Shown: positions 16,731 to 24,214, counted from the stretch's first letter. The stretch is 64,000 nucleotides of DNA from Streptomyces sp. B21-105 (GCF_036898465.1 NZ_JARUMJ010000001.1:5518001-5582000), one strand, 5' to 3'. The notes: generated from the letters alone by a model not told the origin. Numbers and translations are program-made.

Positions 16731-16776
16731 GGTTCCCTAGGGTTCCCTGCGGTGTCAAGCAGTAAGCTAGGGAACC
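16731..16776. promoter_or_regulatory. Candidate operator of the GntR repressor (KorSA-type)
   Basis: GGTTCCCT occurs twice with a 10-bp period (16731-16738 and 16741-16748), and its inverse AGGGAACC lies at 16769-16776. GGTTCCCTAG (16731-16740) and CTAGGGAACC (16767-16776) form an exact inverted repeat. It ends 30 bases before the GntR start. A possible -10 element (TAAGCT, 16763-16768) is inside it, so binding would block transcription of the repressor itself. Confidence 0.65.
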
Positions 16777-16806
16777 TCAGGGAAGTGACGACAGGGAGCA
16801 GGCGAG

Positions 16807-17565
16807 ATGGCAGGCCAGGCCGACAATCGGGCCCCTTACGCGAAGATTGCCGCCCACTACGCGGAGCGGATCACGTCCGGTCGGCTACAGCCGGGGTCGC
16901 TCTTGCCGAGCATCAAGAACCTCGCGGAAGAGTGGAAAGTGAGCACCGCGACGGCAGAGAAGGCCCTACGCAAGTTGCGCAACGAGGGGCTTGTGCGAGG
17001 GATCCACGGAATCGGGACGGAAGTTCTGGACCGGCCGGCTCCGATGTCCTCGGGGGCGCAGCGTCAAGACCGGGGCCGCCGTACCGGGTCCAGCTGGGGG
17101 ACAGGCGAAAGGTCCGACTCGCATCAGGCCGCCGTCGTGTCGGCTCCGACGGAAGTGGCACAGGCGCTCGACATTCGGCCCGGCTCGGACGTGATCCGCC
17201 GAAGCCGGGTCTACCGAGACCGGCATGGCATCGTGGCCCATAGCACGTCATGGATTCCCGCCCGGTACGGGAAGCTGATCCCCCAACTGGCGTCGAGTGA
17301 GCGCCTAACGGGGGGAACGTCACTCCAGCTCATTGCCGAAGCGACCGGCCATGCGATCAGCCACCGCATTGACACGGCATCGGCCCGGCTGCTCACGTCA
17401 GAAGATGCGCATCTCCTCGAGTTGGATCCCGAAAGTCCGCCGGCCGATCCGGTCGTCGTGATGACGGCAAAGTTCGTCGACACCGAGGGCAACATCGTCG
17501 AATACGGTGTGGACCTCGGGGGCCCTGGCCGTACGTGGCGCACAGAGTCGGAGGTTTCTCCGTGA
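16807..17565 (+). CDS. GntR/HutC-family repressor of the AICE (KorSA-like)
   Basis: This 252-aa protein has an N-terminal GntR winged helix (residues about 10-75, with YAERITSGRLQPGSLLPS and STATAEKALRKLRNEGLV). A Ser- and Arg-rich linker follows, then a UTRA effector-binding domain (about 110-245, with SRVYRDRHGIVAHSTSWIP). Regulators of this type (KorSA, TraR) repress transfer and replication genes of AICEs. ATG at 16807. The stop overlaps the kinase gene (GTGA). The operator-like repeats upstream suggest autoregulation. Confidence 0.9.
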   Translation: MAGQADNRAPYAKIAAHYAERITSGRLQPGSLLPSIKNLAEEWKVSTATAEKALRKLRNEGLVRGIHGIGTEVLDRPAPMSSGAQRQDRGRRTGSSWGTGERSDSHQAAVVSAPTEVAQALDIRPGSDVIRRSRVYRDRHGIVAHSTSWIPARYGKLIPQLASSERLTGGTSLQLIAEATGHAISHRIDTASARLLTSEDAHLLELDPESPPADPVVVMTAKFVDTEGNIVEYGVDLGGPGRTWRTESEVSP

Positions 17566-18125
17566 CGGTTCGAGATGGCACGTACGCGTCCCGGCCGCCC
17601 TGCTGCGTACTGATGGCCGGACTACCCGGCTCCGGCAAGACCACTCTGTCCCGCGCCCTCACCGATCGCGGGTTCGTACGGCTGTGCCCGGACGAAGAGA
17701 TGTACCGCCGGCACGGCGTGTACGGGGTCGACTTCCCCCGGGGCACCTTTCCCACCCTTGAACGGCCGGTGCTCGACGACGTGGCGGACGAACTCAGGGA
17801 GCAGCTCAAGGCGGGCCATGACGTGGTTGTCGACCACGGGTTTTGGACACCCGAGGATCGGGCTCGGTGGCGAGCACTCGCCACCGACGTCGGAGCAACG
17901 CCGGTGCTCGTGTATCTCGCAGCAAGTCATGAGGAGCTTTGGGCGAGGATCAGCAAGCGCAACGAATTCCACGCGGGCGATCCCAACTCGATTTACTTCT
18001 CGGAGAGCGACCTTCAGCGGTACCGCACCCGGTTCATCCCTCCTGAGGCAGACGAACCGCACGTCCTTTACGACGGCGATACGGCGGCCGTGATTGCGGC
18101 TCTGGAGACCGCTCCCGGGGCCTGA
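17562..18125 (+). CDS. P-loop kinase-like AAA ATPase coupled to the AICE repressor
   Basis: This 187-aa protein has Walker A AGLPGSGKTTLS near residues 18-29, an acidic strand VVVDHGFWTPEDRARW, and a lid region (RISKRNEFH). These are features of the zeta-toxin/gluconate-kinase type of small phosphotransferases. Its substrate is unknown. The GTG start overlaps the repressor stop, so the two are co-translated. In pSAM2 a Nudix protein (Pif) involved in transfer immunity occupies a similar place, so a role in regulation or exclusion is possible but unproven. Confidence 0.75.
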   Translation: MTVRDGTYASRPPCCVLMAGLPGSGKTTLSRALTDRGFVRLCPDEEMYRRHGVYGVDFPRGTFPTLERPVLDDVADELREQLKAGHDVVVDHGFWTPEDRARWRALATDVGATPVLVYLAASHEELWARISKRNEFHAGDPNSIYFSESDLQRYRTRFIPPEADEPHVLYDGDTAAVIAALETAPGA

Positions 18126-18145
18126 TTCCCCCAGGTGTCCCCCAG
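18124..18145 (+). repeat. Right-end tandem repeats, candidate integrase arm sites
   Basis: The units GATTCCCCCAG (18124-18134) and GTGTCCCCCAG (18135-18145) repeat the left-end pair in the same orientation. They start at the stop codon of the kinase gene and end about 50 bases before attR. Confidence 0.5.
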
Positions 18146-18196
18146 TGGCGGCCGGTTCAGGGGAAACGCCAGCTCAAGACCCCCGAACCCGTCCCG

Positions 18197-18253
18197 CTGT
18201 AAATCTGCCGGCTCAGCCTTCCCAGGTTCGAATCCTGGCGCCGCCACGCTGAG
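18197..18253 (+). other. attR of the AICE
   Basis: This is the second copy of the 57-bp att repeat and carries the 3' end of a tRNA-Tyr gene from the anticodon loop onwards. Upstream of it the sequence (CCCG) does not complete an anticodon stem, so it is not a tRNA gene. The T arm here is CCAGG-TTCGAAT-CCTGG, probably the original host version. Confidence 0.9.
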
Positions 18254-18259
18254 AGAGGA

Positions 18260-18301
18260 AGCCCCTCCGAACTGCGGAAACGCAGGACGGAGGGGCTTTT
18301 T
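18260..18301 (+). terminator. Rho-independent terminator beside attR (original tRNA-Tyr terminator)
   Basis: AGCCCCTCCG (18260-18269) pairs with CGGAGGGGCT (18288-18297). An inner stem CTGCG/CGCAG closes a GAAA tetraloop, and TTTTT follows. Its place immediately after attR suggests it ended the host tRNA-Tyr transcript before integration. Confidence 0.8.
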
Positions 18302-18339
18302 CGGGTCTGGGCGGCGGTGTTTCGGATCCGCGAGGGCTT

Positions 18340-18636
18340 TCAGCCGTTATCCGGGGTTTCGCCCTCTCCCTGGGGCGTCTTCGCCTCCCTCTTCACCTCC
18401 GCCTCGACGTCGGTGCGGGGCTTCTGCTCGTCCTTGGCGTACTCCGTCACCGCTGCCTGGGCGTCGCGGGCGAGGTCGCGCCAGGCGCGCCAGGCCGTCT
18501 CGTAGGTGTCCGTCTGGGTCTCCGACCAGGGGGCGGTTGTCGGCGCGCCGTACGCATCCCGCAACTGCTCGACCCGCGCGTGTGCCTCGTCGGCCGCACG
18601 CTGCTTCTCCACGAGTTCCTCGAAGGTATGTGCCAC
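18340..18636 (-). CDS. Small helical protein of unknown function
   Basis: This 98-aa, charged, helical protein (HTFEELVEKQRAADEAHARV and WSETQTDTYETAWRAWRDLA) ends in a Lys/Glu-rich tail. No membrane segment or known motif is visible. The GTG at 18636 is chosen because the conserved-looking sequence begins there; I see no good ribosome binding site, and upstream codons are atypical. It is the first chromosomal gene right of the element. Confidence 0.6.
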   Translation of the reverse strand: MAHTFEELVEKQRAADEAHARVEQLRDAYGAPTTAPWSETQTDTYETAWRAWRDLARDAQAAVTEYAKDEQKPRTDVEAEVKREAKTPQGEGETPDNG

Positions 18637-18734
18637 GTGTACGGATGCTAAGGAGGTGGCGGCGGTTCCGCGCGGCGAGCGGGGCGCGTCCGGCCACGGG
18701 GTACCCGCGTGGCCCACTGGGGCACACTGACCTC

Positions 18735-18956
18735 ATGTCCAGCCTGTCCAGCCGCCGTAGAAGCTGCCCGGAGTGCCATCGGGAGATCGCCGTCGTCGCC
18801 GGACGGTTCGCCCGGCACGACCCGCCCGGGACACGGGAGAGCGGGGACCTCGTCTCCTGCCCGGGTTCCCGGAGGGCGGCGCAACTGGGTGCCGTCCAGC
18901 CGTCGTTGGACGGGTATGTGGTCCCGGCGTTCCCGGGACAGCTGCCGCTCTTCTAG
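18735..18956 (+). CDS. Small zinc-ribbon-like protein
   Basis: This 73-aa protein has CPECHREIAVVAGRFARHD followed by LVSCPGS, a possible three-Cys plus His zinc site. The C-terminus is Pro- and Leu-rich (GQLPLF). The function is unknown. The ATG at 18735 is about 100 bases from the divergent 98-aa gene and shares its upstream region. Confidence 0.55.
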   Translation: MSSLSSRRRSCPECHREIAVVAGRFARHDPPGTRESGDLVSCPGSRRAAQLGAVQPSLDGYVVPAFPGQLPLF

Positions 18957-19092
18957 CGCGTCCGCAGTGCGCATCCGGCGGGCGGCGGGCCTTCGCGCGC
19001 CCCCGACCGTGAGGGCGACGAGACCCCTCACACCCACACCGTCGGTTCCTCGCCGCCGCCCGGCCTCCGTCAGACCGCCCCGGCCACCGCCC

Positions 19093-19749
19093 TCAGTTCC
19101 CCGCCACCGCCTTCACGGCGACCGACACCGGCGTAGAGCCGCTGATCAGCTCCAGGGTGAGGCCGGACGTGGCCGGCGAGTCCAGGAGTTCGGCCAGTAC
19201 GGCGGCCACGTCCTCTCGTGGGACGGGACCGCGGCCCGTGCGGGCCTCCAGGCGGACCAGGCCGGTCCCGGCGTCGTCCGTGAGCGCGCCCGGGCGCAGG
19301 ATCGTCCAGTCGAGGGAGTCCAGGCCCCGCACGTACGCGTCCGCCGCGCCCTTGGCGCGCAGGTAGACGTCGAAGACCTCGTTCCCCTGGTGCTCCGGGT
19401 CCGCGCCCATGGACGAGACGATCACGAAGCGACGTACGCCCGCCCGGACCGCCGCGTCCGCGAACAACACGGCCGCGCCCTTGTCCACGCTGTCCTTGCG
19501 TTGCACCGCGCTGCCCGGGCCGGCGCCCGCCGCGAAGACCGCCGCGTCCGCGCCCCGCAGCCGCTCGGCGACCTCCTCGACGGACGCCGACTCCAGGTCC
19601 AGGACGACCGGTTCGGCGCCGGCCGTCCTCAGGTCGTCGCTCTGTTCCGCCTTGCGGATGATCCCCGCGACCTCGTTCCCGCGCGCGGCGAGCAACCGCT
19701 CCAGCCGCAACGCGATCTGACCATGACCACCAGCGATGACAATGCGCAT
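19093..19749 (-). CDS. NAD(P)H-binding SDR-type protein
   Basis: This 218-aa protein has an N-terminal Rossmann motif (MRIVIAGGHGQIALRLERLL) and downstream segments typical of atypical short-chain dehydrogenases (NmrA/SDR_a5): RRFVIVSSMGADPEHQG and LDWTILRPGALTDDAGTG. The classical YxxxK is replaced by YLRAKGAADAYV, as in this subfamily. The reaction is unknown. It shares its fold with the protein at 24337-24969 but is not a close copy. Confidence 0.85.
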   Translation of the reverse strand: MRIVIAGGHGQIALRLERLLAARGNEVAGIIRKAEQSDDLRTAGAEPVVLDLESASVEEVAERLRGADAAVFAAGAGPGSAVQRKDSVDKGAAVLFADAAVRAGVRRFVIVSSMGADPEHQGNEVFDVYLRAKGAADAYVRGLDSLDWTILRPGALTDDAGTGLVRLEARTGRGPVPREDVAAVLAELLDSPATSGLTLELISGSTPVSVAVKAVAGN

Positions 19750-19934
19750 GGTTCCGACCGTACGCCCGGCCGACCCCGTCCGCCGCCGCACGGCCCCATC
19801 CGCCACCGCACAACCACGTTCACCACTGCACGCCCCGCCCCGCCATCGCGCGACCAAGTCCGCCACGACGCGACCACGCGACCACGTCAGGCCTCACGAC
19901 CGCGTGTCGCCCCGCGGCCGCTGCTGCGGCGGCA

Positions 19935-21284
19935 CTACGACGGTTCGCCCCGCCCCTGCCGCGGCAGACCCAACTCCTCGGCGGCCGCCGAGTTGCAGTA
20001 CTCGCGGACGGCGCTCGTGCGAGCCACCACGCGCCCCCGGTGGATGACGATCCGGCTGTACGCCAACGACAGGATCCCCGCCAGCCGGTCGCCGCGGACG
20101 GCGAGGAGGTCGGCCGGGAAGCCGGCCTCCACGCGGACCTCGGGCAGACCCAGCGCGGCCCGCGCGGACGTGCTGACGGCGTCGTAGGCGTCCTCGGGAC
20201 GCAGGCCGTGGCGGGAGGCGAGCAGGTAGGCCGCTTCGAGGGGGTCGCCGCGGCCCACCGGGTTGCGGACGTCCCGCAACGCGCCGCTGCCGGCGGCCAG
20301 CCGCACCCCGGCCGCGCGCAACAGCCGTACGGGCGCGGCCCGGCGGTCCTCGACGGCGCCGCAGCCGCCCTGGGGCAGGCAGACCACCGTCACGCCGGCG
20401 GCGGCCAGTTGGTCGGCGGTGCGGCCGGCCGCCTCGGCGGGGAGGCGGCCCAGGCCGCCGCAGGGGCTGAGGGCGACGCCGGGCCGCAGCCCGCCGGCCA
20501 TCGCGGCGAGGCGGCCGAGCCGGGCCGGATCGGCGGCGTCGGTGTGCAGGTCGACGGGGCAGCCGTGTTCGGAGGCGACCTCGAGCACGGTCTCCACGTA
20601 CCCTGCGGGATCGGGGTCCAGGTCCGGGCAGCCGCCGACCACCGCGGCGCCCATCTTCACCGCGTCCGTCAGCATCGCGCGCCCGTCCGCCCCCGCCGCC
20701 CCGGTCAGTACCCGCGGCATCGCCACCGCCGTCAGCTCCGCCAGCCCACGCAGCGAGCGCCGGGCCTGGAGGACGGCGGCCAGCGCGCCGAGGCCCTGGA
20801 CGTCCCCCACATGCACATGAGCGCGCAGCGCGGTCGCGCCGTGGCCGAGCTGCAGCAGCACCGCCTCGGTGGCGCGGCGCTGGACGTCCTCGGGGGTGTA
20901 CGAGACGGGGCCGTCGGCGTCCGCCGTGAGCGCGGTGTCGGCGTGCGCGTGCGGCTCGGCGGGGGCCGGCAGGAGGAGGTAGCCGTCGAGGTCCACGCGT
21001 GCTCCGCCGCGGGCCGCGCCCGCGGTCATGCTCCCGGCCAGACTCCCGGCCGTTCCGACCGCCTCGATGCGCCCGCGGCCCAGCCGTACGTCCACGGTGC
21101 GGCCGTCCGTCAGACGCGCCCCGCACAACAGCAGGGCGGCCGGGTCCGGTGTGCCCGAGGAGGCGCCGGAGGAGGACCACGAGTGGGGCGGCTGCGGCCG
21201 GCTGTCGGGCATCGGGCTCCAGGGGCTCGGGACTGCGCGGGGCGCAGAGGGCGCTGAGGATGCAGGCGCCGTGGCGGGACGCAT
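19935..21284 (-). CDS. Amidohydrolase family protein (cytosine deaminase-like)
   Basis: This protein of about 449 aa is of the metallo-dependent hydrolase superfamily. The N-terminal beta sandwich has LLLCGARLTDGRTVDVRLG. The metal motif is in LPAPAEPHAHADTAL; further candidate ligands are HVHVGDV and VDLHTDAAD. The C-terminus returns to the sandwich with VEAGFPADLLAVRGDRL. The pattern resembles CodA-type deaminases, but the usual metal-binding HxH is spaced as HAHAD and the substrate cannot be told. The ATG at 21284 begins a Pro/Ser-rich, low-complexity N-terminus; a later start is possible. Confidence 0.75.
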   Translation of the reverse strand: MRPATAPASSAPSAPRAVPSPWSPMPDSRPQPPHSWSSSGASSGTPDPAALLLCGARLTDGRTVDVRLGRGRIEAVGTAGSLAGSMTAGAARGGARVDLDGYLLLPAPAEPHAHADTALTADADGPVSYTPEDVQRRATEAVLLQLGHGATALRAHVHVGDVQGLGALAAVLQARRSLRGLAELTAVAMPRVLTGAAGADGRAMLTDAVKMGAAVVGGCPDLDPDPAGYVETVLEVASEHGCPVDLHTDAADPARLGRLAAMAGGLRPGVALSPCGGLGRLPAEAAGRTADQLAAAGVTVVCLPQGGCGAVEDRRAAPVRLLRAAGVRLAAGSGALRDVRNPVGRGDPLEAAYLLASRHGLRPEDAYDAVSTSARAALGLPEVRVEAGFPADLLAVRGDRLAGILSLAYSRIVIHRGRVVARTSAVREYCNSAAAEELGLPRQGRGEPS

Positions 21285-21410
21285 GATCACGCAGAGTGAG
21301 TCGAGCCTAGGGCGGCGCTTCGGCAAGGGCGGGGAGGAGCGCAATAGTCGTACCGGCGTGGTCCGCTGTGCGTAAGGGGCGCGTGAGGCCCCTGAGGAGA
21401 CCTTCGGGAG

Positions 21411-21441
21411 GCACTCGGGAAGCACTCGGAGCCACTCGGGC
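21411..21441 (+). repeat. Three short tandem repeats upstream of tRNA-Thr
   Basis: GCACTCGG, GCACTCGG and CCACTCGG follow each other at 10-11 bp spacing. The gap 21285-21545 otherwise holds only the tRNA promoter. Confidence 0.5.
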
Positions 21442-21504
21442 CCCCGGGGAAACGAACGCCAGGACGGCCCTGCAAGGAGGGCCGGAGGGGCTCGCGAAAC
21501 GGAT

Positions 21505-21534
21505 TTGGGTGAACGGCTGCGGACCGTGTAATGT
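21505..21534 (+). promoter_or_regulatory. Promoter of tRNA-Thr
   Basis: TTGGGT (21505-21510), an 18-base spacer and TAATGT (21529-21534) match a housekeeping sigma promoter. Transcription would start about 5 bases before the tRNA. Confidence 0.6.
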
Positions 21535-21545
21535 CTTCATCGCTC

Positions 21546-21618
21546 GCCCCAATAGCTCAGTCGGTAGAGCGTCTCCATGGTAAGGAGAAGGTCTACGGTT
21601 CGATTCCGTATTGGGGCT
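21546..21618 (+). tRNA. tRNA-Thr (anticodon GGT)
   Basis: This 73-base cloverleaf has acceptor stem GCCCCAA (21546-21552) with TTGGGGC (21611-21617) and discriminator T. The anticodon arm is TCTCC-ATGGTAA-GGAGA with GGT. The T arm contains TTCGATT. CCA is not encoded. Confidence 0.97.
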
Positions 21619-21664
21619 CTGGTGGGTGAGGTTCCCGTCGCGAGGCGGGACCTGATCCCATCAA

Positions 21665-21737
21665 AGCGGTGTAGCTCAGTCGGTAGAGCAAGCGGCTCAT
21701 AATCGCTGTGTCACCGGTTCAAGTCCGGTCACCGCTA
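21665..21737 (+). tRNA. tRNA-Met (anticodon CAT, elongator)
   Basis: The acceptor is AGCGGTG (21665-21671) with CACCGCT (21730-21736) and discriminator A. The anticodon arm AGCGG-CTCATAA-TCGCT gives CAT. The paired A1-T72 indicates the elongator rather than the initiator. It is 47 bases after tRNA-Thr and probably co-transcribed with it. Confidence 0.96.
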
Positions 21738-21825
21738 CTGACAGTAGCCGATTGTGGGGTCGGTCCTTCGATCGGCTACTCTTTTATGCGTTAATCGTCC
21801 CATCCGTTCGTCAAGGAGCACTCCT

Positions 21826-21990
21826 GTGGCTGCCACCGACGTCCGCCCGAAGATCACGCTGGCCTGCGTGGAGTGCAAGGAGCGGAACTACATCACCAAG
21901 AAGAACCGGCGTAACAACCCGGACCGACTGGAGATGAAGAAGCACTGCCCGCGTTGCAACGCGCACACCGCGCACCGCGAAACGCGATAG
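21826..21990 (+). CDS. rpmG: 50S ribosomal protein L33 (zinc-binding type)
   Basis: This 54-aa protein is a component of the large ribosomal subunit. The two CxxC pairs ([10 protein letters not shown] and [15 protein letters not shown]) mark the C+ zinc-ribbon form. Streptomyces also makes C- forms under zinc limitation. GTG start at 21826 after AAGGAGC. It lies next to tRNA-Met and upstream of hadA, as in other Streptomyces. Confidence 0.95.
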   Translation: MAATDVRPKITLACVECKERNYITKKNRRNNPDRLEMKKHCPRCNAHTAHRETR

Positions 21991-22112
21991 ATCAGGCTCG
22001 TATGCGAGGCCGTCCCCGAGTGATCGGGGGCGGCCTCGTGTCGTTGAGCGACCCCGTACCGGTCAGTAGAGCGACGCACAGCGACGCAGAGAACCAGGAG
22101 GTGCCGAGGCCC

Positions 22113-22583
22113 ATGGCGCTCGACCAGTCCTTCGTCGGGCGGAGCTACCCGCCCACCGATCCCTACGAGGTCGGCCGCGAGAAGATCCGCGAGTTCGCCG
22201 AGGCCGTGGGGGACGACAACCCGGCGTACACCGACCCTGAGGCCGCCAAGGCGCTCGGGTACGCCGATGTGATCGCGCCGCCCACCTTCGTGTTCTCGAT
22301 CACCTTCAAGGCGGCGGGACAGGTCGTCCAGGACCCCCAGCTGGGCCTCGACTACAGCCGTGTGGTGCACGGCGACCAGAAGTTCGCCTACAAGCGCCCG
22401 GTGCGCGCCGGTGACCGGCTGACGGTCACCTCGACCATCGAGGCCGTCAAGTCCATGGCGGGCAACGACATCCTGGACATCCGCGGCGAGGTGCACGACG
22501 AGACCGGCGAGCACGTCGTGACCGCCTGGACCAAGCTGGTCGCCCGTGCGGCGGAGCCGGCGCAGACCGACGGGGAAGCGTGA
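22113..22583 (+). CDS. hadA: (3R)-hydroxyacyl-ACP dehydratase subunit A, MaoC/FAS1-like
   Basis: This 156-aa hot-dog-fold protein has the MaoC_dehydratas_N pattern (REKIREFAEAVGDDNPAYTD, YADVIAPPTFVF, VVHGDQKFAYKRPVRAGD). HadA is expected to be the substrate-binding, non-catalytic partner of HadB in fatty-acid synthase II. Start at ATG 22113 after CCAGGAG. hadB follows 7 bases later in one operon. Confidence 0.88.
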   Translation: MALDQSFVGRSYPPTDPYEVGREKIREFAEAVGDDNPAYTDPEAAKALGYADVIAPPTFVFSITFKAAGQVVQDPQLGLDYSRVVHGDQKFAYKRPVRAGDRLTVTSTIEAVKSMAGNDILDIRGEVHDETGEHVVTAWTKLVARAAEPAQTDGEA

Positions 22584-22590
22584 GCAGCCG

Positions 22591-23019
22591 ATGACGACGA
22601 AGATCGCTTACGACGACGTCGAGGTCGGCACCGAACTGCCGGCCCGGTCCTTCCCTGTGGACCGCGCCATGCTCGTGCAGTACGCGGGCGCCTCCGGGGA
22701 CTTCAACCCCATTCACTGGAACGAGAAGTTCGCCAAGGAGGTGGGCCTGCCGGACGTCATCGCGCACGGCATGTTCACCATGGCCGAGGCGGTCCGCGTC
22801 GTCACCGACTGGACCGGTGACCCGGGCGCCCTCGTGGACTACGGCGTCCGCTTCACCAGGCCGGTCGTCGTCCCGAACGACGACCGGGGCGCGGTGATCG
22901 AGGTCACCGGCAAGGTGGCCGCCAAGCTCGACGACAACACCGTGCGGGTGGACCTGACGGTGCTGAGCGGCGGCCAGAAGGTCCTGGGAATGTCACGGGC
23001 GGTCGTACGACTGGCCTGA
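22591..23019 (+). CDS. hadB: (3R)-hydroxyacyl-ACP dehydratase subunit B, MaoC domain
   Basis: This 142-aa hot-dog protein carries the catalytic hydratase-2 motif in YAGASGDFNPIHWNEKFAKEVGLPDVIAHGMF, split here as YAGASGDFNPIHW with catalytic Asp and His, and LPDVIAHGMFTM. It pairs with HadA to dehydrate 3-hydroxyacyl-ACP. ATG at 22591. Its stop codon is the first TGA of a tandem TGAGCAG repeat. Confidence 0.9.
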   Translation: MTTKIAYDDVEVGTELPARSFPVDRAMLVQYAGASGDFNPIHWNEKFAKEVGLPDVIAHGMFTMAEAVRVVTDWTGDPGALVDYGVRFTRPVVVPNDDRGAVIEVTGKVAAKLDDNTVRVDLTVLSGGQKVLGMSRAVVRLA

Positions 23020-23054
23020 GCAGTGAGCAGTGAGCAGTGAGCAGTGAGCAGTGA
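23017..23054 (+). repeat. Tandem TGAGCAG repeat after hadB
   Basis: Five perfect 7-bp units run from 23017 to 23051, followed by TGA. The first unit includes the hadB stop codon. It looks like a slippage-prone microsatellite. Confidence 0.9.
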
Positions 23055-23158
23055 CTGGTAAGGGGCGTCTCCTGGAAACCGCCATGGGGAGGCGCCCCTT
23101 ACGCGTGACGGGCGGGCCGGACCGGGCTGTCGGTGGTGTCTCTCGTAGGCTGGGGCGC

Positions 23159-24214
23159 GTGCAGGAACTCCACGACGCCCCGCTCGCCCCGCTGACCACC
23201 TTCCGGCTGGGCGGCCCCGCCGCCAGGCTGCTGACCGCGACCACCGACGCCGAGGTGATCGCCGCCGTGCGCGAGGCCGACGCCGACGGCACGCCCCTGC
23301 TGATCGTCGGCGGCGGCTCCAATCTCGTCATCGGCGACAAGGGTTTCGAGGGGACGGCCCTGCGCATCGCCACCCGCGGCTGCGAACTCACCGGGACGCG
23401 GCTGGAGCTGGCCGCGGGCGAGGTGTGGAGCGACGCCGTCGCCCGCACCGTCGCGGCCGGCCTGGCCGGGATCGAGTGCCTGGCGGGCATCCCCGGCTCG
23501 GCGGGCGCCACCCCTATCCAGAACGTCGGGGCGTACGGCCAGGAGGTGTCCACGACGATCACCGGCGTGGTCGCCTACGACCGCCGGGCGGATGAGACTG
23601 TCACGCTCACCAACGAGGAGTGCGCCTTCTCCTACCGGCACAGCCGCTTCAAGGCCGATCCGGACCGGTATGTCGTCCTGCGCGTCCGCTTCGAACTGGA
23701 GGACGCGGACGGGCTGTCGGCACCGCTGAAGTACGCCGAGACGGCACGCGCGCTGGGCGTCGGGCCGGGCGACCGGGTGCCGCTCGCCGACGCCCGCGAG
23801 ACCGTGCTGAAGCTGCGCGCCGGGAAGGGCATGGTGCTGGACGCCGAGGACCACGACACCTGGTCGGCCGGTTCGTTCTTCACCAATCCGATTCTCACCG
23901 ACGCCGACTTCGCCGCCTTCCACGCGCGCGTGAAGGAGCGGCTGGGCGACGGTGCGGAGCCGCCCGCCTACCCGGTCGGCGAGGGCCACACCAAGACCTC
24001 CGCGGCGTGGCTGATCGACAAAGCGGGCTTCACCAAGGGGTACGGCAGCGGCCCCGCCCGCATCTCCACCAAACACACCCTCGCGCTCACCAACCGGGGC
24101 GCGGCCACCACGGAAGACCTGCTGGCGCTGGCCCGCGAGGTCGTCGCCGGCGTGCGCGAGGCGTTCGGGGTCACCCTGGTAAACGAGCCGGTGATGGTCG
24201 GCGTCGGGCTGTAG
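23159..24214 (+). CDS. murB: UDP-N-acetylmuramate dehydrogenase
   Basis: This 351-aa FAD enzyme reduces UDP-GlcNAc-enolpyruvate to UDP-MurNAc in peptidoglycan synthesis. The FAD-binding PCMH domain includes LLIVGGGSNLVIGDKGF and IPGSAGATPIQNVGAYGQEV. The catalytic region has CAFSYRHSRFK, SAGSFFTNPI with the proton-donor Ser, and KTSAAWLIDKAGFTKGYG. GTG at 23159 is chosen, as it gives the family's usual N-terminus LAPLTTFRLGG; the open frame extends further upstream without support. Confidence 0.95.
   Translation: MQELHDAPLAPLTTFRLGGPAARLLTATTDAEVIAAVREADADGTPLLIVGGGSNLVIGDKGFEGTALRIATRGCELTGTRLELAAGEVWSDAVARTVAAGLAGIECLAGIPGSAGATPIQNVGAYGQEVSTTITGVVAYDRRADETVTLTNEECAFSYRHSRFKADPDRYVVLRVRFELEDADGLSAPLKYAETARALGVGPGDRVPLADARETVLKLRAGKGMVLDAEDHDTWSAGSFFTNPILTDADFAAFHARVKERLGDGAEPPAYPVGEGHTKTSAAWLIDKAGFTKGYGSGPARISTKHTLALTNRGAATTEDLLALAREVVAGVREAFGVTLVNEPVMVGVGL

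Larger units (their letters stand above)
6516..18253. mobile_element. Actinomycete integrative and conjugative element (AICE) in tRNA-Tyr
   Basis: The element is about 11.7 kb, counted with one att copy. It carries every expected AICE module: integrase and excisionase beside attL, replication (Prim-Pol primase plus DUF3631 ATPase), an FtsK/TraB-type single-protein DNA translocase, Spd-type membrane proteins, small AICE proteins (DUF6284, RRQRL zinc protein) and a GntR/UTRA repressor near attR. The well-studied element SLP1 of S. coelicolor also uses a tRNA-Tyr gene. Replication appears to be of the Prim-Pol type, with primase and helicase-like ATPase on separate genes. No relaxase or type IV secretion genes are present, as expected for AICEs that move double-stranded DNA. 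Confidence 0.93.

Noticed and set aside
16444..16758. 104-codon minus-strand frame in the divergent AICE region
   Set aside because: It overlaps the repressor operator cluster, has no good ribosome binding site and no family features. I left the region as regulatory.
6740..18125. Phage origin for the integrated element
   Set aside because: There are no capsid, terminase, portal or tail genes; the TraB, Spd and GntR genes mark an AICE.
18184..18253. Second tRNA-Tyr gene
   Set aside because: Only the 3' part from the anticodon loop is present; the 5' acceptor strand, D arm and anticodon stem are missing. It is attR.
23017..23054. CRISPR-like or IS-related repeats (also at 42834-42889)
   Set aside because: The units are 7 bp with no spacers and no cas genes. 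No insertion sequence or transposase gene was seen in the window.
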